Shown: piece by piece, positions 16,672 through 25,121 of the stretch
How positions within the stretch are numbered: position 1 is the first letter of the stretch
Layout: every line of letters starts with the position of its first letter
DNA from: Anaeromusa acidaminophila DSM 3853
GTDB lineage: Bacteria > Bacillota > Negativicutes > Anaeromusales > Anaeromusaceae
Direction of reading: 5' to 3'
DNA length: 45,258 bases
Assembly (NCBI RefSeq): GCF_000374545.1
Contig: NZ_KB894608.1
Coordinates: 1 to 45,258, forward strand
Made by a program: the position numbers and the translations under genes
Notes under the pieces: model-generated
Databases searched by the model: none
What the model was told of the DNA's origin: nothing
What the model saw: the letters and a program-made list of their open reading frames with translations, nothing else

Positions 16672-18315
16672 ATGAATCATCGTTTTTCCTGCAAGACCGC
16701 TTCTCTCGTTCTTGCTTTGTTCTTATGGCTGCCCGCTTTGGTCTGGGCCGCACCGGTCAAAAATGTGATTGTCTTGATGACCGACGGCACCGGCACAACC
16801 CATACCACACTCACTCGCTGGTACCTGGGCGGTCAGCTTCTGCCGCAAGACCCGTACGTAGTCGGAGCCGTGCGCACCTTCGGGGCTGATTCAATTATTA
16901 CTGATTCCGCACCGGCCGCCAGCGCCTTTGCCACCGGCCATAAAACCGATGACAAATTCATCAGCGTCTTGCCGCCCAAAAGCACGATTCCCGGCGTAGA
17001 GGCAACACCGCTAGCTAAGCAGTATAAACCGGTGGCCACGGTTTTAGAAGGCGCCAAGCTCCAAGGTAAAGCCGTCGGCCTTGTAGCCACTTCCAACATC
17101 CAGCACGCCAGTCCGGCCGCCTTTTCGGCACATTGGCCCGACCGCAGCAATTACGAAGAAATCGGCAAACAACAAGTCTATTTGGATATTGATGTTGTCC
17201 TTTCCGGCGGCAGCCAGTATCTGCTGCCCCAAACCGCCGGCGGCAGCCGCAAAGACGGCGTTAATTTATTTGACGTGCTGAAACAGCGAGGCTACGCCAT
17301 TGCCGCCACCGAAAAGGAAATGCAGGCCGCCAAAAGCCCTCGCCTTTGGGGTCTTTTTGCGCCAAATGATTTAGACTACGACATGGACCGCAAAACCTTG
17401 CATCCGGAGCAGCCTTCCTTAGCGGAAATGACCGCCAAAGCCATTGAAACCCTTTCCCAAAATCCGAAAGGCTTTTTCCTTTTTGTAGAAGCCAGCAAGG
17501 TAGACTGGGCCTCCCATGCGAATGATCCCATCGGCGTCATCAGCGACTCCGTCGCCTACGCCAACGCCATCCGCACAGCGCTGGACTTTGCCAAAAAGGA
17601 CGGTCAAACGCTGGTGCTCTGCTTTGCTGACCACAGCAACGGCGGCCTAGCCATTGGCAGCAAGAAAAGCGACAAGGGCTATGATCACATGCCTTATGAA
17701 AACCTTGTCGCCCCGCTGCGCCGCGCCACGCTGACCGCTGAAGGAGTTGCAACCCTGCTTAACGGCGACCGTTCCACTGCTTCCTTACGCGAATACATTC
17801 AACGCTACTACGGCGTAGATGATTTAAATGACGAAGAAATTGCCCGCCTGCAACAGGCCCCTGGCATTCGTTTCAACACCGTATTGGGACATATTCTCAG
17901 CGAGCGTTCCATCTTGGCCTGGACTACAACCGGTCATACCGGCGAGGATGTTATGCTTTACGCTTATGGTCCCAACAAACCCAGCGGCCTTATTGACAAT
18001 ACCCGCCTAGCCACGTTATGCGCCGAAAGCATGGGCTTCAACCTGGACGAAGTCGATCAACGCCTCTATGTAGAAGCCACTTCACTCTTTGCCCCCTTAG
18101 GCGCTGCGATTTCTCTAGAAACGGACGCTACTGCCGATCCTGTCTTGGTAATCCGCCGCGGCGCCAAGGAAGCGCGACTGCCCTGCAGTACCGACTTGCT
18201 GCTTTACGGCGGCAAAACCTACCGCCTTGACGGCATTACCATTCATGCGCCCAACACCGGCCGCACCTATGTCAGCCGACAGGCTGCGGAGCTCCTGGAA
18301 AAGCAAGGTTTTTAA
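16672..18315 (+). CDS. Exported alkaline phosphatase
   Basis: The protein is 547 residues with a signal peptide (MNHRFSC to LVWAA). It belongs to the PhoA superfamily. The first metal site Asp is in VIVLMTDGTG. The nucleophile region is TDSAPAASAFATGHKT, slightly unlike the DSAxxAT form of E. coli. ASKVDWASHAND, CFADHSNGGL and TTGHTGEDVMLYAYG supply the remaining zinc and magnesium ligands. It should release phosphate from monoesters outside the cytoplasm. The start has AAAGGAG about 12 bases upstream. The next genes are PhoU-like and MgtC, which suggests a phosphate theme, but a terminator and a large repeat separate them. No clear Pho box was found. Confidence 0.9.
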   Translation: MNHRFSCKTASLVLALFLWLPALVWAAPVKNVIVLMTDGTGTTHTTLTRWYLGGQLLPQDPYVVGAVRTFGADSIITDSAPAASAFATGHKTDDKFISVLPPKSTIPGVEATPLAKQYKPVATVLEGAKLQGKAVGLVATSNIQHASPAAFSAHWPDRSNYEEIGKQQVYLDIDVVLSGGSQYLLPQTAGGSRKDGVNLFDVLKQRGYAIAATEKEMQAAKSPRLWGLFAPNDLDYDMDRKTLHPEQPSLAEMTAKAIETLSQNPKGFFLFVEASKVDWASHANDPIGVISDSVAYANAIRTALDFAKKDGQTLVLCFADHSNGGLAIGSKKSDKGYDHMPYENLVAPLRRATLTAEGVATLLNGDRSTASLREYIQRYYGVDDLNDEEIARLQQAPGIRFNTVLGHILSERSILAWTTTGHTGEDVMLYAYGPNKPSGLIDNTRLATLCAESMGFNLDEVDQRLYVEATSLFAPLGAAISLETDATADPVLVIRRGAKEARLPCSTDLLLYGGKTYRLDGITIHAPNTGRTYVSRQAAELLEKQGF

Positions 18316-18331
18316 AAAAGAACGGGACTGC

Positions 18332-18439
18332 GAACAAGAGTCGCGGGAGTCACGAGAGGGTACTGTATGAGGATTACGGTATGTATTCAAAATCGTGCTA
18401 CTCCTGCGTACCCTCCTATTCTCATCGCGACTCTTGTTC
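18332..18439. repeat. Dispersed repeat R1, palindromic copy
   Basis: A 108-base unit with perfect 14-base ends GAACAAGAGTCGCG (18332-18345) and CGCGACTCTTGTTC (18426-18439). An internal pair GGGTAC / GTACCC lies at about 18358-18363 and 18408-18413. Its left half matches the inverted copy at 7236-7326. The shape (palindromic ends, no gene, intergenic) is that of a MITE or REP-like element. Confidence 0.7.
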
Positions 18440-18462
18440 GATCCTCTATCTTCTCCCACTCA

Positions 18463-18507
18463 AAAAGACGCTGCTGTCTTCCAAGACGCAGACGTCTTTT
18501 GTCTTTT
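18463..18507 (+). terminator. Terminator downstream of alkaline phosphatase
   Basis: AAAAGACG (18463-18470) pairs with CGTCTTTT (18493-18500), with CTGC/GCAG nested inside, then GTCTTTT. Confidence 0.6.
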
Positions 18508-18572
18508 CAGGCAGGATGCCTGCCGCCTGTGTCGAACTAAAGAATAAAGAAATTTAAAAGGAGGCTCGCGCC

Positions 18573-19235
18573 ATGACCGACCAACTTCGTCTAACGGCAG
18601 ACGTTTGCCAACTTCACAATATGGTACATACTGCATTGCGCGACGCCTTGACTGCGTTGCTTACCCTTGATACGACTCTCGCCCAAGAAGTTCGGGAGAA
18701 GGAAAAAGAAATTGATCGCACCTCGGTTCGTCTCGATGAAGCCTGTATCGCTTGGCTGAATGAGCATCCTTCACCGACCGAAGTCTCCCGCGCCGTCGCC
18801 AGCGTCAAAATCGTCGCAGAACTGGAACGCTTGGGCGACTATGCCAACAACATCGCTAAAATGGTACGTCGTCGTTTTTGCTGCTACGACATGGCTCCTT
18901 TCGAAAATGTGCTCGCCTTGATTCGCTCCATGATGGAGCATGCCCTTTCCATGCTCCAAGACATCATGCAAGCCTACGGCCAAGCGGATGCCGAACTTCT
19001 TTTAGTTTCCGCTTTGCACGAAAAAGACAATATTGTCGACCAACTGTGCCGCGACATCTACAAAGAAATCATTATGGCCGCCATGGTCCATCCCTGGACG
19101 CTGGAAGCAGCCATTGATCTGCAAATCGTCGTCCGCTTCATCGAACGCGTAGCCGACCGCACCACGAATATTGCCGAATGGCTCCACTACGCCGCCTGCG
19201 GTCAACGCTTTCAAAAGGAGGCAACCGGCTCATGA
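18573..19235 (+). CDS. PhoU-like protein
   Basis: The protein is 220 residues of two three-helix PhoU repeats. Each carries the metal-binding helix: ELERLGDYANNIAK near residue 88 and FIERVADRTTNIAE near 195. PhoU proteins restrain phosphate uptake and PhoR signalling. Shorter relatives pair with other transporters. No pst genes are here; the stop codon overlaps the start of the MgtC gene (ATGA), so the two are translationally coupled. AAAAGGAGG precedes the ATG. Confidence 0.88.
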   Translation: MTDQLRLTADVCQLHNMVHTALRDALTALLTLDTTLAQEVREKEKEIDRTSVRLDEACIAWLNEHPSPTEVSRAVASVKIVAELERLGDYANNIAKMVRRRFCCYDMAPFENVLALIRSMMEHALSMLQDIMQAYGQADAELLLVSALHEKDNIVDQLCRDIYKEIIMAAMVHPWTLEAAIDLQIVVRFIERVADRTTNIAEWLHYAACGQRFQKEATGS

Positions 19236-19900
19236 TCATTGATGACGTAACCGCCACGCTGCGCTTAGTCCTCTCTTTAATTCTGGCCGGTGTCATCGGC
19301 TACGAGCGCAGCTACTTCCATAAAGCAGCCGGTCTGCGCACACACATTCTTGTCGCCCTCGGCTCTTGCTTAATTATGATTTTATCAATGAATCTTTACG
19401 GCGGCGTTGAAGGCAAAACCAATGCCGACCCCGCCCGCTTGGCCGCGCAGGTAGTCAGCGGCATCGGCTTTCTCGGCGCCGGTACCATCATGAAAGAAGG
19501 CGCTACGATTAAAGGGCTGACCACTGCCGCCAGTCTCTGGGTAGTAGCCTGCGTCGGCCTGGCTGTAGGCAGCGGCTACTACTTGGGTGCCATCGTCACT
19601 ACCGTCCTATCTGTGGTGACCTTGACTTGGCTGTACCGCGTTGAATCGCATCGCGCCACAGGACCAAGCGAAGCCGTGCTGGTCATTCATTCGCTGGATA
19701 AGCCGGGGCAAATCGGCAAAGTAGCGTCCTGTCTAAGCAGTGCCGGACTGACCGTCACGGATATGCGCCTGGAAAAAGGCGACAAAGGACACACCACTTT
19801 TTTTGTCGCTATTAAATCGCCGGACCCCTCCGTCACCAAGACCGCCCTTAAAGACTTGAGCCAGCTCGAAGGAATTACCGAAGCACAGCTAGCTGAGTAG
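19232..19900 (+). CDS. MgtC/SapB-family membrane protein
   Basis: The protein is 222 residues. The N-terminal MgtC domain (about 1-140) has four to five membrane helices with the family motifs GYERSYFHKAAGLRTH, LVALGSCL and QVVSGIGFLGAGTI. The soluble C-terminal part (about 150-220) looks like an ACT domain. MgtC proteins affect magnesium and phosphate homeostasis and F-ATPase activity. The start ATG at 19232 overlaps the phoU-like TGA and has AAAGGAGG about ten bases upstream. Coupling to a PhoU-like gene fits a phosphate-related role, which is inference. Confidence 0.92.
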   Translation: MIIDDVTATLRLVLSLILAGVIGYERSYFHKAAGLRTHILVALGSCLIMILSMNLYGGVEGKTNADPARLAAQVVSGIGFLGAGTIMKEGATIKGLTTAASLWVVACVGLAVGSGYYLGAIVTTVLSVVTLTWLYRVESHRATGPSEAVLVIHSLDKPGQIGKVASCLSSAGLTVTDMRLEKGDKGHTTFFVAIKSPDPSVTKTALKDLSQLEGITEAQLAE

Positions 19901-19976
19901 AGAGAAGACTCATCGCGACTCCTATCCAAAACCTCGTTCGCATTCGTATCTCTAGCAGAGAAAGGCGTGAGGCAGC

Positions 19977-21356
19977 ATGTCCAAGGACGAAATCGGCCAA
20001 TTGGCGGAAGCCCACCAAGTCATGTTGTCCGGAATTACCAGCGTCATCAGCCGTCTGCAGCAGGTCAACCAAAATTTAAAACTTAGCGAAGAGCGCTGGC
20101 AGTTGGCGCTGGAAGGCAGCAGCGATGGCTTGTGGGACTGGGATATCTCCACAGGTCTTGTTTTTCTGTCATGCCGAGCGCAACATTTGATGAGTTTGGA
20201 GCCGACGGAAAAACTGCTTCCTTTGCGGCATTGCCTGCAGCAGGTCATGCCCGAGGACCGCAAACAGCTTTCTTTATTAATTCGCCGCCATCTCAAAGGA
20301 AAGTATCCTTTGTTGCGGGCTGAATTTCGCGTTATCACCGACGAGGGTCCTTCTTGGCGCCTGCTCAAAGGAGACAGTTTGCGTGCAGAAGAAGGCTACC
20401 GCCCTTTGCGCATGGTAGGCTCGCTGTCCAATATCCAGTACCGCAAGAACGCCGAGCGGCAGCTGCGCGAGGCCAACGAAAAATTAGAAAGCAAAGTCCA
20501 GGAGCGCACACAGGCGCTGGCGCAAAGCAATCAGCAATTAACGCAGACGCTAGAACAGTTGCGCAGCGCGCAGGAGCATGTACTGCAGGCGGAAAAGCAG
20601 GCCGCCCTTGGCGTTTTAGTCAGCGGCATCGCCCACGAGCTCAACACCCCATTAGGCATCAGCATTACCGCTTCCTCCCATGCCCAGCAGGTACTGCAGG
20701 AAACGCAGGAGGTTTTAAACGCCCCCGCCGTCAGCCGCCAACAGCTACAAAGCCACCTGGATTTATTAGCACAAAGTCTGCATCTTTTAGAGGACAATCT
20801 GGAACGCAGCGCTGATTTAGTACGCCGTTTTCGTACGGTTGATGTAGAGAACAGCAGCGCCTCTCAATGGTTTGATGTCAAGCAGTACCTCTATGCTATC
20901 GCCCACAGCCTGGAAAACGAATTGAACTACACGCCCCATCACCTGTCTATTTCCTGCCCGGATCAGGTGCAGCTCTTCGGTCCCCCTACCGCCTTTTCCC
21001 AGATCATCACCAACTTAATTCGCAATTCCTTGCAACATGCTTTTCCTACTAAGCAAGCAGGAGAACTGTCCATAGAAGTCCGTCCCTCCGAGACCGCGCT
21101 AGAACTCATTTACAGCGATAACGGCGTTGGTATGCCGCCGGAGGTGCTTGCTAAAATTTTCGATCCTTTCTTCACCACTAAACGCGGTCAAGGCGGCACC
21201 GGCTTAGGCCTATATATCTTATATTCTTTAACAACCAAAAGCTTTCGCGGCAGCGTTACCTGCCAAAGCCAACCTGGGCAAGGCGCACGCTTTCTTTTTT
21301 CTTTCCCCGTCAAAGAAGCAACAGAGCCATTAACGCCGCTGCAAGGAGGGAGCTAG
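19977..21356 (+). CDS. Cytosolic PAS sensor histidine kinase starting inside a HAMP domain
   Basis: The protein is 459 residues with no membrane segment. Residues 3-30 (KDEIGQLAEAHQVMLSGI) look like the second helix of a HAMP domain. Then come a PAS domain (about 40-160), a coiled coil (about 165-215) and a kinase core with H-box SGIAHELNTPLG, N-box NLIRNSLQHA, G1 DNGVGMPPE, F-box FDPFFTTKR and G2 GGTGLGLYI. It should autophosphorylate on the H-box His. An in-frame TGA lies nine bases before the ATG, so no HAMP first half is encoded upstream. GTGAGG precedes the ATG. The next gene, two bases away, encodes the missing kind of part. No response regulator is adjacent. Confidence 0.9.
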   Translation: MSKDEIGQLAEAHQVMLSGITSVISRLQQVNQNLKLSEERWQLALEGSSDGLWDWDISTGLVFLSCRAQHLMSLEPTEKLLPLRHCLQQVMPEDRKQLSLLIRRHLKGKYPLLRAEFRVITDEGPSWRLLKGDSLRAEEGYRPLRMVGSLSNIQYRKNAERQLREANEKLESKVQERTQALAQSNQQLTQTLEQLRSAQEHVLQAEKQAALGVLVSGIAHELNTPLGISITASSHAQQVLQETQEVLNAPAVSRQQLQSHLDLLAQSLHLLEDNLERSADLVRRFRTVDVENSSASQWFDVKQYLYAIAHSLENELNYTPHHLSISCPDQVQLFGPPTAFSQIITNLIRNSLQHAFPTKQAGELSIEVRPSETALELIYSDNGVGMPPEVLAKIFDPFFTTKRGQGGTGLGLYILYSLTTKSFRGSVTCQSQPGQGARFLFSFPVKEATEPLTPLQGGS

Positions 21357-21357
21357 G

Positions 21358-22443
21358 ATGGGCATTCGCATCAAGCTAACACTTATGTTTTCCCTGCTTC
21401 TTACCGTCAGCCTACTGTTGGCCAGTTTGGTAGAATACCAGTTTGCCCGGCAACAATTGCTGTTGCACCTGCAAAAAGAAAGCAACGCTGTTACCCAAGC
21501 AGAAGTGGCCCGCCTTGATTTCTGGCTGCAGCGCAAAGCAGTCGCCTTAGAACAAACCGCCAGTTTCTTGCCGCTGCTCCCTCGCTCGCCGGAAAGTCTG
21601 CAACCATTATTGGCGCGACAACTGAGTCTTGACTCCGATATTACCGATATCTATTTAGGCACGGAAGAAGGCGTGATGATCGACGGCTCCCGCTGGCAGC
21701 CGCCGACAGGCTACGACCCTCGACAGCGCCCATGGTATCGCCAAGCGCTTTTTTCATCCGGCTTAGTCTTCAGCGACCCCTATCTGGATCTGGTTACCAA
21801 CCAATACGCCATATCCATCGCCAAACAAGTGCGCCTTGATAATCAAGCGCTGGCCGGCGTTCTCAGCCAAGATGTGCCTCTGTCTCGCTTTTTAGATCGT
21901 ATCCGCCATATTCAGCCTTTTGATGGCGGATATGCCTTTTTGTTGGATCAGAACGGCATCATTCTGGCTCACCCGGATCCAAGTCTGCAGTCGCTGGACA
22001 TTAACCAGTCAGAAACCCTCCAAGCCCTGCCGCCTGAAATGCGCAGCGACCTGCTACAGCAAAGCGAAGGCTTTCTTGAATACACATTTCAGAATGAATC
22101 ACGCTTAGCTTACTTTGGCAAGCTCCCCAGCACAGGCTGGACATTGGTCATCACCTTACCGCGCAGCTATCTTGACGAACCATTGCGCGAGCTCTTGCTA
22201 CGCTACCTCTTTTTGACGTGTTTCGCGCAAGTTTTAACTCTCTTTTGCATTCACCGTTTGGCGAATCAATTCATTCGCCCCTTGGAATCCCTCACTCTGC
22301 AAGCCCGCCAGGTTTCCGGCGCTGTACAGCGGCTGCAAGAACGCCTAGATGCCGGTGAAAACCCAGCCCAGCTATCCGATTGGGCGCAAGATCTCCCTTC
22401 CTCCAAGCCGGTACAGGCGGAAAATCGTCCCGAAAAGCCTTGA
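21358..22443 (+). CDS. Orphan dCache sensor membrane protein ending in a HAMP first helix
   Basis: The protein is 361 residues from an ATG with AAGGAGG eight bases upstream, one base after the kinase stop. TM1 (about 7-27) is followed by a double-Cache extracellular domain (about 35-275) with the ligand-pocket signature YDPRQRPWYRQA, then TM2 (about 278-300). After it IRPLESLTLQARQVSG matches HAMP helix 1, and the protein then ends with about 45 unstructured residues and no output domain. Cache domains bind small metabolites such as amino or organic acids. It most likely feeds the upstream kinase, so that the two proteins together form Cache-TM-HAMP-PAS-kinase. That is inference from gene order and domain content. 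Confidence 0.85.
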   Translation: MGIRIKLTLMFSLLLTVSLLLASLVEYQFARQQLLLHLQKESNAVTQAEVARLDFWLQRKAVALEQTASFLPLLPRSPESLQPLLARQLSLDSDITDIYLGTEEGVMIDGSRWQPPTGYDPRQRPWYRQALFSSGLVFSDPYLDLVTNQYAISIAKQVRLDNQALAGVLSQDVPLSRFLDRIRHIQPFDGGYAFLLDQNGIILAHPDPSLQSLDINQSETLQALPPEMRSDLLQQSEGFLEYTFQNESRLAYFGKLPSTGWTLVITLPRSYLDEPLRELLLRYLFLTCFAQVLTLFCIHRLANQFIRPLESLTLQARQVSGAVQRLQERLDAGENPAQLSDWAQDLPSSKPVQAENRPEKP

Positions 22444-22469
22444 CAAACAGTACATTCGCACCGTATTAT
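22440..22469 (+). promoter_or_regulatory. Promoter of the homocysteine operon
   Basis: TTGACA (22440-22445) overlaps the stop codon of the Cache gene. TATTAT follows at 22464-22469 after 18 bases. Transcription would begin about 25 bases before the riboswitch. Confidence 0.6.
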
Positions 22470-22500
22470 TAGTTCTAGTTACAAAAAACTGTATAGAGTA

Positions 22501-22615
22501 ACTCTTATCAAGAGCGGTGGAGGGACTGGCCCTTTGAAACCGCGGCAACCGGCCTCCCGAGGCGTCCGGTGCTAAATCCAGCGGAATGCATGCGTTCCGA
22601 CAGATGAGGGAGAGA
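22501..22615 (+). promoter_or_regulatory. SAM-I (S-box) riboswitch
   Basis: The leader carries the S-box core: CTTATCAAGAG, GGTGGAGGGACTGGCCC, TGAAACC, CGGCAACC, GGTGCTAAATCC, and the closing P1 strand GATGAGGG, which pairs with CTCTTATC at 22502-22509. S-box RNAs bind S-adenosylmethionine and then favour a terminator. The terminator is present at 22630-22661. This predicts that the downstream genes are expressed when SAM is low. Confidence 0.95.
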
Positions 22616-22629
22616 ATTATCGCCATTAC

Positions 22630-22661
22630 GCGCCTCTTTTCTTCCGAAAAGAGGCGCTTTT
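22630..22661 (+). terminator. Riboswitch-controlled terminator
   Basis: GCGCCTCTTTT (22630-22640) pairs with AAAAGAGGCGC, loop CTTCCG, followed by TTTT. The purine-rich 3' strand of riboswitch P1 (GAGGGAGAG) can pair with the CCTCTTTTC arm as an antiterminator. Confidence 0.85.
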
Positions 22662-22686
22662 GCATAACAAAAAGAGGAGGCCTACT

Positions 22687-23853
22687 ATGTCCACGCAAAA
22701 AAGTTATGAAGAAATCAACGAGCGCATCCGCAAAGGTCAAGCGGTCGTACTCACTGCGGAAGAAGTCAGCCAAATGGCTCAAGAGCAAGGCGTAACCGCC
22801 GTAGCCCGCAAGGTCGATGTCGTCACCACAGGCACTTTCGGTCCCATGTGCTCCTCCGGCGCCTTCTTAAACTTCGGCCACAGCGAGCCTCCCATTAAAA
22901 TGAAGCGCGTCTGGCTCAACGATGTGCCCGCCTACGCCGGCATCGCCGCGGTGGATGCTTATATCGGCGCTACGGAGGTAGCCGATAATGATGAACACTA
23001 CAGCGGCGCCCATGTGATCGAAGATCTCATCGCCGGCAAGAAAATCCATCTGCGGGCTACCGCCCCCGGCACGGATTGCTATCCGCGCCGCAGCATTGAC
23101 ACCTGGGTCACAAAAGACGATTTAAACGAGTGCTTCCTCTTTAACCCCCGCAACGCCTACCAAAATTACGGCGCTGCCACCAATACATCTGAACGCATTC
23201 TCTACACCTATATGGGCATGCTGCTGCCCCGCTGCGGCAATGTTACCTATTCCACCGCCGGCGAGCTCAGCCCGCTCCTCAACGATCCTTATCTGCGCAC
23301 CATCGGCCTGGGCACGCGTATCTTCTTGGGCGGCGCCGAAGGCTATATCGCCTGGAACGGCACCCAACACAACCCCTCACGCCCTCGTAATACCTGTGGC
23401 ATCCCCACCGGAGGCGCAGCCACCTTGTCTCTTGTGGGGGACCTCAAAGCCATGAGCCCGGAATTCATCCGCGCTGCGGTTTTTGAAAAATACGGCATCA
23501 GCCTCTCCGTAGGCGTAGGCATTCCTATTCCGGTGCTGGACGAGGATGTGGCCAGGGCCGTCTCGGTGACCAACGCTGATATTGAAACCTCTCTCTTCGA
23601 TTACAGCGTGCCCTCGCGCAACCGCCCCGCTTTGGGAACCTTCACATACGCACAACTGCGCAGCGGCAGCATCTCCTTCAAGGGGCGCACCCTCCGCACC
23701 GCGCCCATGTCCAGCCTTCCCAAGGCGCGGCAGATTGCCGGCCAACTCAAGGACTGGATTGCCGCCGGACGTTTTGAAGTCAGCCGTCCGGTAGCGCCAT
23801 TGCCAGAAACAGCGAAACTGAACAGCCTGGAAATCCGCAAGGAGGGTGAATAA
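22687..23853 (+). CDS. COG1900 homocysteine biosynthesis protein (aspartate-semialdehyde sulfurtransferase)
   Basis: The protein is 388 residues from an ATG after AGGAGG. It is the DUF39/COG1900 enzyme that, with a NIL-ferredoxin partner, converts L-aspartate semialdehyde to homocysteine in methanogens and some anaerobic bacteria. Conserved cysteines stand at C55 (GPMCSSG) and C131 (GTDCYPRR), likely the persulfide-carrying residues, and another lies in RNTCGIPTGG. It heads a tight operon with the ferredoxin partner (1 base gap) and COG2122, under a SAM riboswitch. This agrees fully with a role in methionine supply and replaces the need for homoserine acylation. Confidence 0.92.
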   Translation: MSTQKSYEEINERIRKGQAVVLTAEEVSQMAQEQGVTAVARKVDVVTTGTFGPMCSSGAFLNFGHSEPPIKMKRVWLNDVPAYAGIAAVDAYIGATEVADNDEHYSGAHVIEDLIAGKKIHLRATAPGTDCYPRRSIDTWVTKDDLNECFLFNPRNAYQNYGAATNTSERILYTYMGMLLPRCGNVTYSTAGELSPLLNDPYLRTIGLGTRIFLGGAEGYIAWNGTQHNPSRPRNTCGIPTGGAATLSLVGDLKAMSPEFIRAAVFEKYGISLSVGVGIPIPVLDEDVARAVSVTNADIETSLFDYSVPSRNRPALGTFTYAQLRSGSISFKGRTLRTAPMSSLPKARQIAGQLKDWIAAGRFEVSRPVAPLPETAKLNSLEIRKEGE

Positions 23854-23854
23854 C

Positions 23855-24298
23855 ATGCCGGCTACGGAACGAGTTTTACTGAATTTCACCGCTGAATCTT
23901 ACGATAAAGCGATCGCTTACCATTTGGTCAAAGATTTTGAACTGAAGATCAACATTCTCCGGGCGGAAGTCACCCCCGGCGAGGAAGGGCATCTGCTGCT
24001 GGACCTGGAAGGCGAAGACGCGCAAATCGCCGCGGCCTTGGAATTCCTCACCGCTGAAGGCATTGAAACCACCTCGGTACGACGCCAGATTCGCGTAGAT
24101 GCCGACCGCTGCACTCATTGCGGCGCCTGCACGGCAGTCTGCTTCTCCAAAGCCCTGGTGTTAGAGCAGCCCTCTTGGGAGCTGGCTTTCCGGCCTGAAA
24201 AATGCATTGCCTGCGGCCTCTGTTTGCAAGCCTGTCCTATGCGGGCCATCCGCCAGGGAATGGTCGCGCAGGCAGCGCAAGAAACACCGGAAGCATGA
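23855..24298 (+). CDS. NIL-domain 2[4Fe-4S] ferredoxin of the homocysteine system
   Basis: The protein is 147 residues. The N-terminal NIL domain (about 1-75), also found in methionine ABC transporter ATPases, is followed by two iron-sulfur motifs: CTHCGACTAVC and CIACGLCLQAC. I take the ATG at 23855, nine bases after AAGGAGG; a GTG at 23846 abuts that site. This is the electron-donating partner of COG1900, known to be required with it in archaea. Its stop overlaps the next start (ATGA). Confidence 0.92.
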   Translation: MPATERVLLNFTAESYDKAIAYHLVKDFELKINILRAEVTPGEEGHLLLDLEGEDAQIAAALEFLTAEGIETTSVRRQIRVDADRCTHCGACTAVCFSKALVLEQPSWELAFRPEKCIACGLCLQACPMRAIRQGMVAQAAQETPEA

Positions 24299-25044
24299 GT
24301 TCCTTTGAACCGCGCTGGTACCGCGAGGCGCTGCATCGCTCCAGCCTCGCCCCCTTTGCCGTGCGCTTTCGAGAAACCGATCTTTGGGTAGCCGTGCCGC
24401 CGCGCCAAAACACAGCGGCCCTGCGACAATACTGTGAAAAAATAGCCGCCTCTCTTTGGGAGGAACTGCACGCCTATATTTTAAAAGATCCGGTATTTTT
24501 GCATTCTCTGATTCCCCATACGCCTCATTTTGGCGCACCGCCAGTGGCGTTAAAAATGGCAGCCGCTGCAGACAAAGCCGGCGTGGGTCCTATGGCCGCC
24601 GTGGCCGGGGCCTTTGCTGAAGAAATAGCGCAGCAGCTGATGCAAAAATTCAAAGTCCAAGATATTATTGTTGAAAATGGCGGCGACATCTATCTGGCCG
24701 CTACCCAGCTTCGGCGCATTGCCATCTGGGCCGGCGCTTCACCGCTTTCCGGCAAGCTGGCCTTAGAGCTAGAACCAGCCCAGTCACCGCTAAGCCTCTG
24801 CACTTCTTCGGCTACTGTCGGCCCATCCCTCAGCTTAGGCCAGGCTGACGCCGTCACCATCCTTGCTAAAAGCGGCGCTGTCGCTGACGCCTACGCCACG
24901 GCGGTCGGCAACCAAGTGCGCTCCGCCGCCGACATTGAACCCGCCTTAGCCTACGCCGACGCCCAAGAAGATATCCTGGGCTGCGTGATCGTCATCGGCG
25001 ACCGCATCGGCGCTATCGGGCAAGTAAAACTTTCCCCCTTATAA
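24295..25044 (+). CDS. UPF0280 (COG2122) family protein, homocysteine-linked
   Basis: The protein is 249 residues. It belongs to the ApbE-like UPF0280 family; motifs include APFAVRFRETDLWV, GVGPMAAVAGAFAEE, IIVENGGDIYL and VGNQV. In Methanosarcina a COG2122 protein works with COG1900 and the NIL-ferredoxin in sulfide-dependent homocysteine formation, though its chemistry is not settled. The start ATG overlaps the ferredoxin stop, giving translational coupling. It is the last gene clearly under the SAM riboswitch, with metF 77 bases further on. Confidence 0.88.
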   Translation: MSSFEPRWYREALHRSSLAPFAVRFRETDLWVAVPPRQNTAALRQYCEKIAASLWEELHAYILKDPVFLHSLIPHTPHFGAPPVALKMAAAADKAGVGPMAAVAGAFAEEIAQQLMQKFKVQDIIVENGGDIYLAATQLRRIAIWAGASPLSGKLALELEPAQSPLSLCTSSATVGPSLSLGQADAVTILAKSGAVADAYATAVGNQVRSAADIEPALAYADAQEDILGCVIVIGDRIGAIGQVKLSPL

Positions 25045-25049
25045 GAAAC

Positions 25050-25077
25050 GAACAAGAGTCAAGGGTGTCCCTTGTTC
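25050..25077. repeat. Short R1-like inverted repeat
   Basis: GAACAAGAGTC (25050-25060) faces CCTTGTTC (25070-25077) in the gap before metF. There is no T-run, so it is probably not a full terminator and metF may be read through from the riboswitch operon. Confidence 0.45.
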
Positions 25078-25121
25078 ATTTCCCATCTTCGCCATTATTT
25101 TCTTATAGAAAGGACTTTTAT

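Noticed and set aside
16555-16672. Upstream extension of the alkaline phosphatase start to 16585
   Set aside because: That start lies inside the preceding terminator. The signal peptide and the AAAGGAG site support the ATG at 16672.
22501-22661. Possible T-box or other amino-acid leader
   Set aside because: The sequence follows the S-box core and order; there is no T-box motif.
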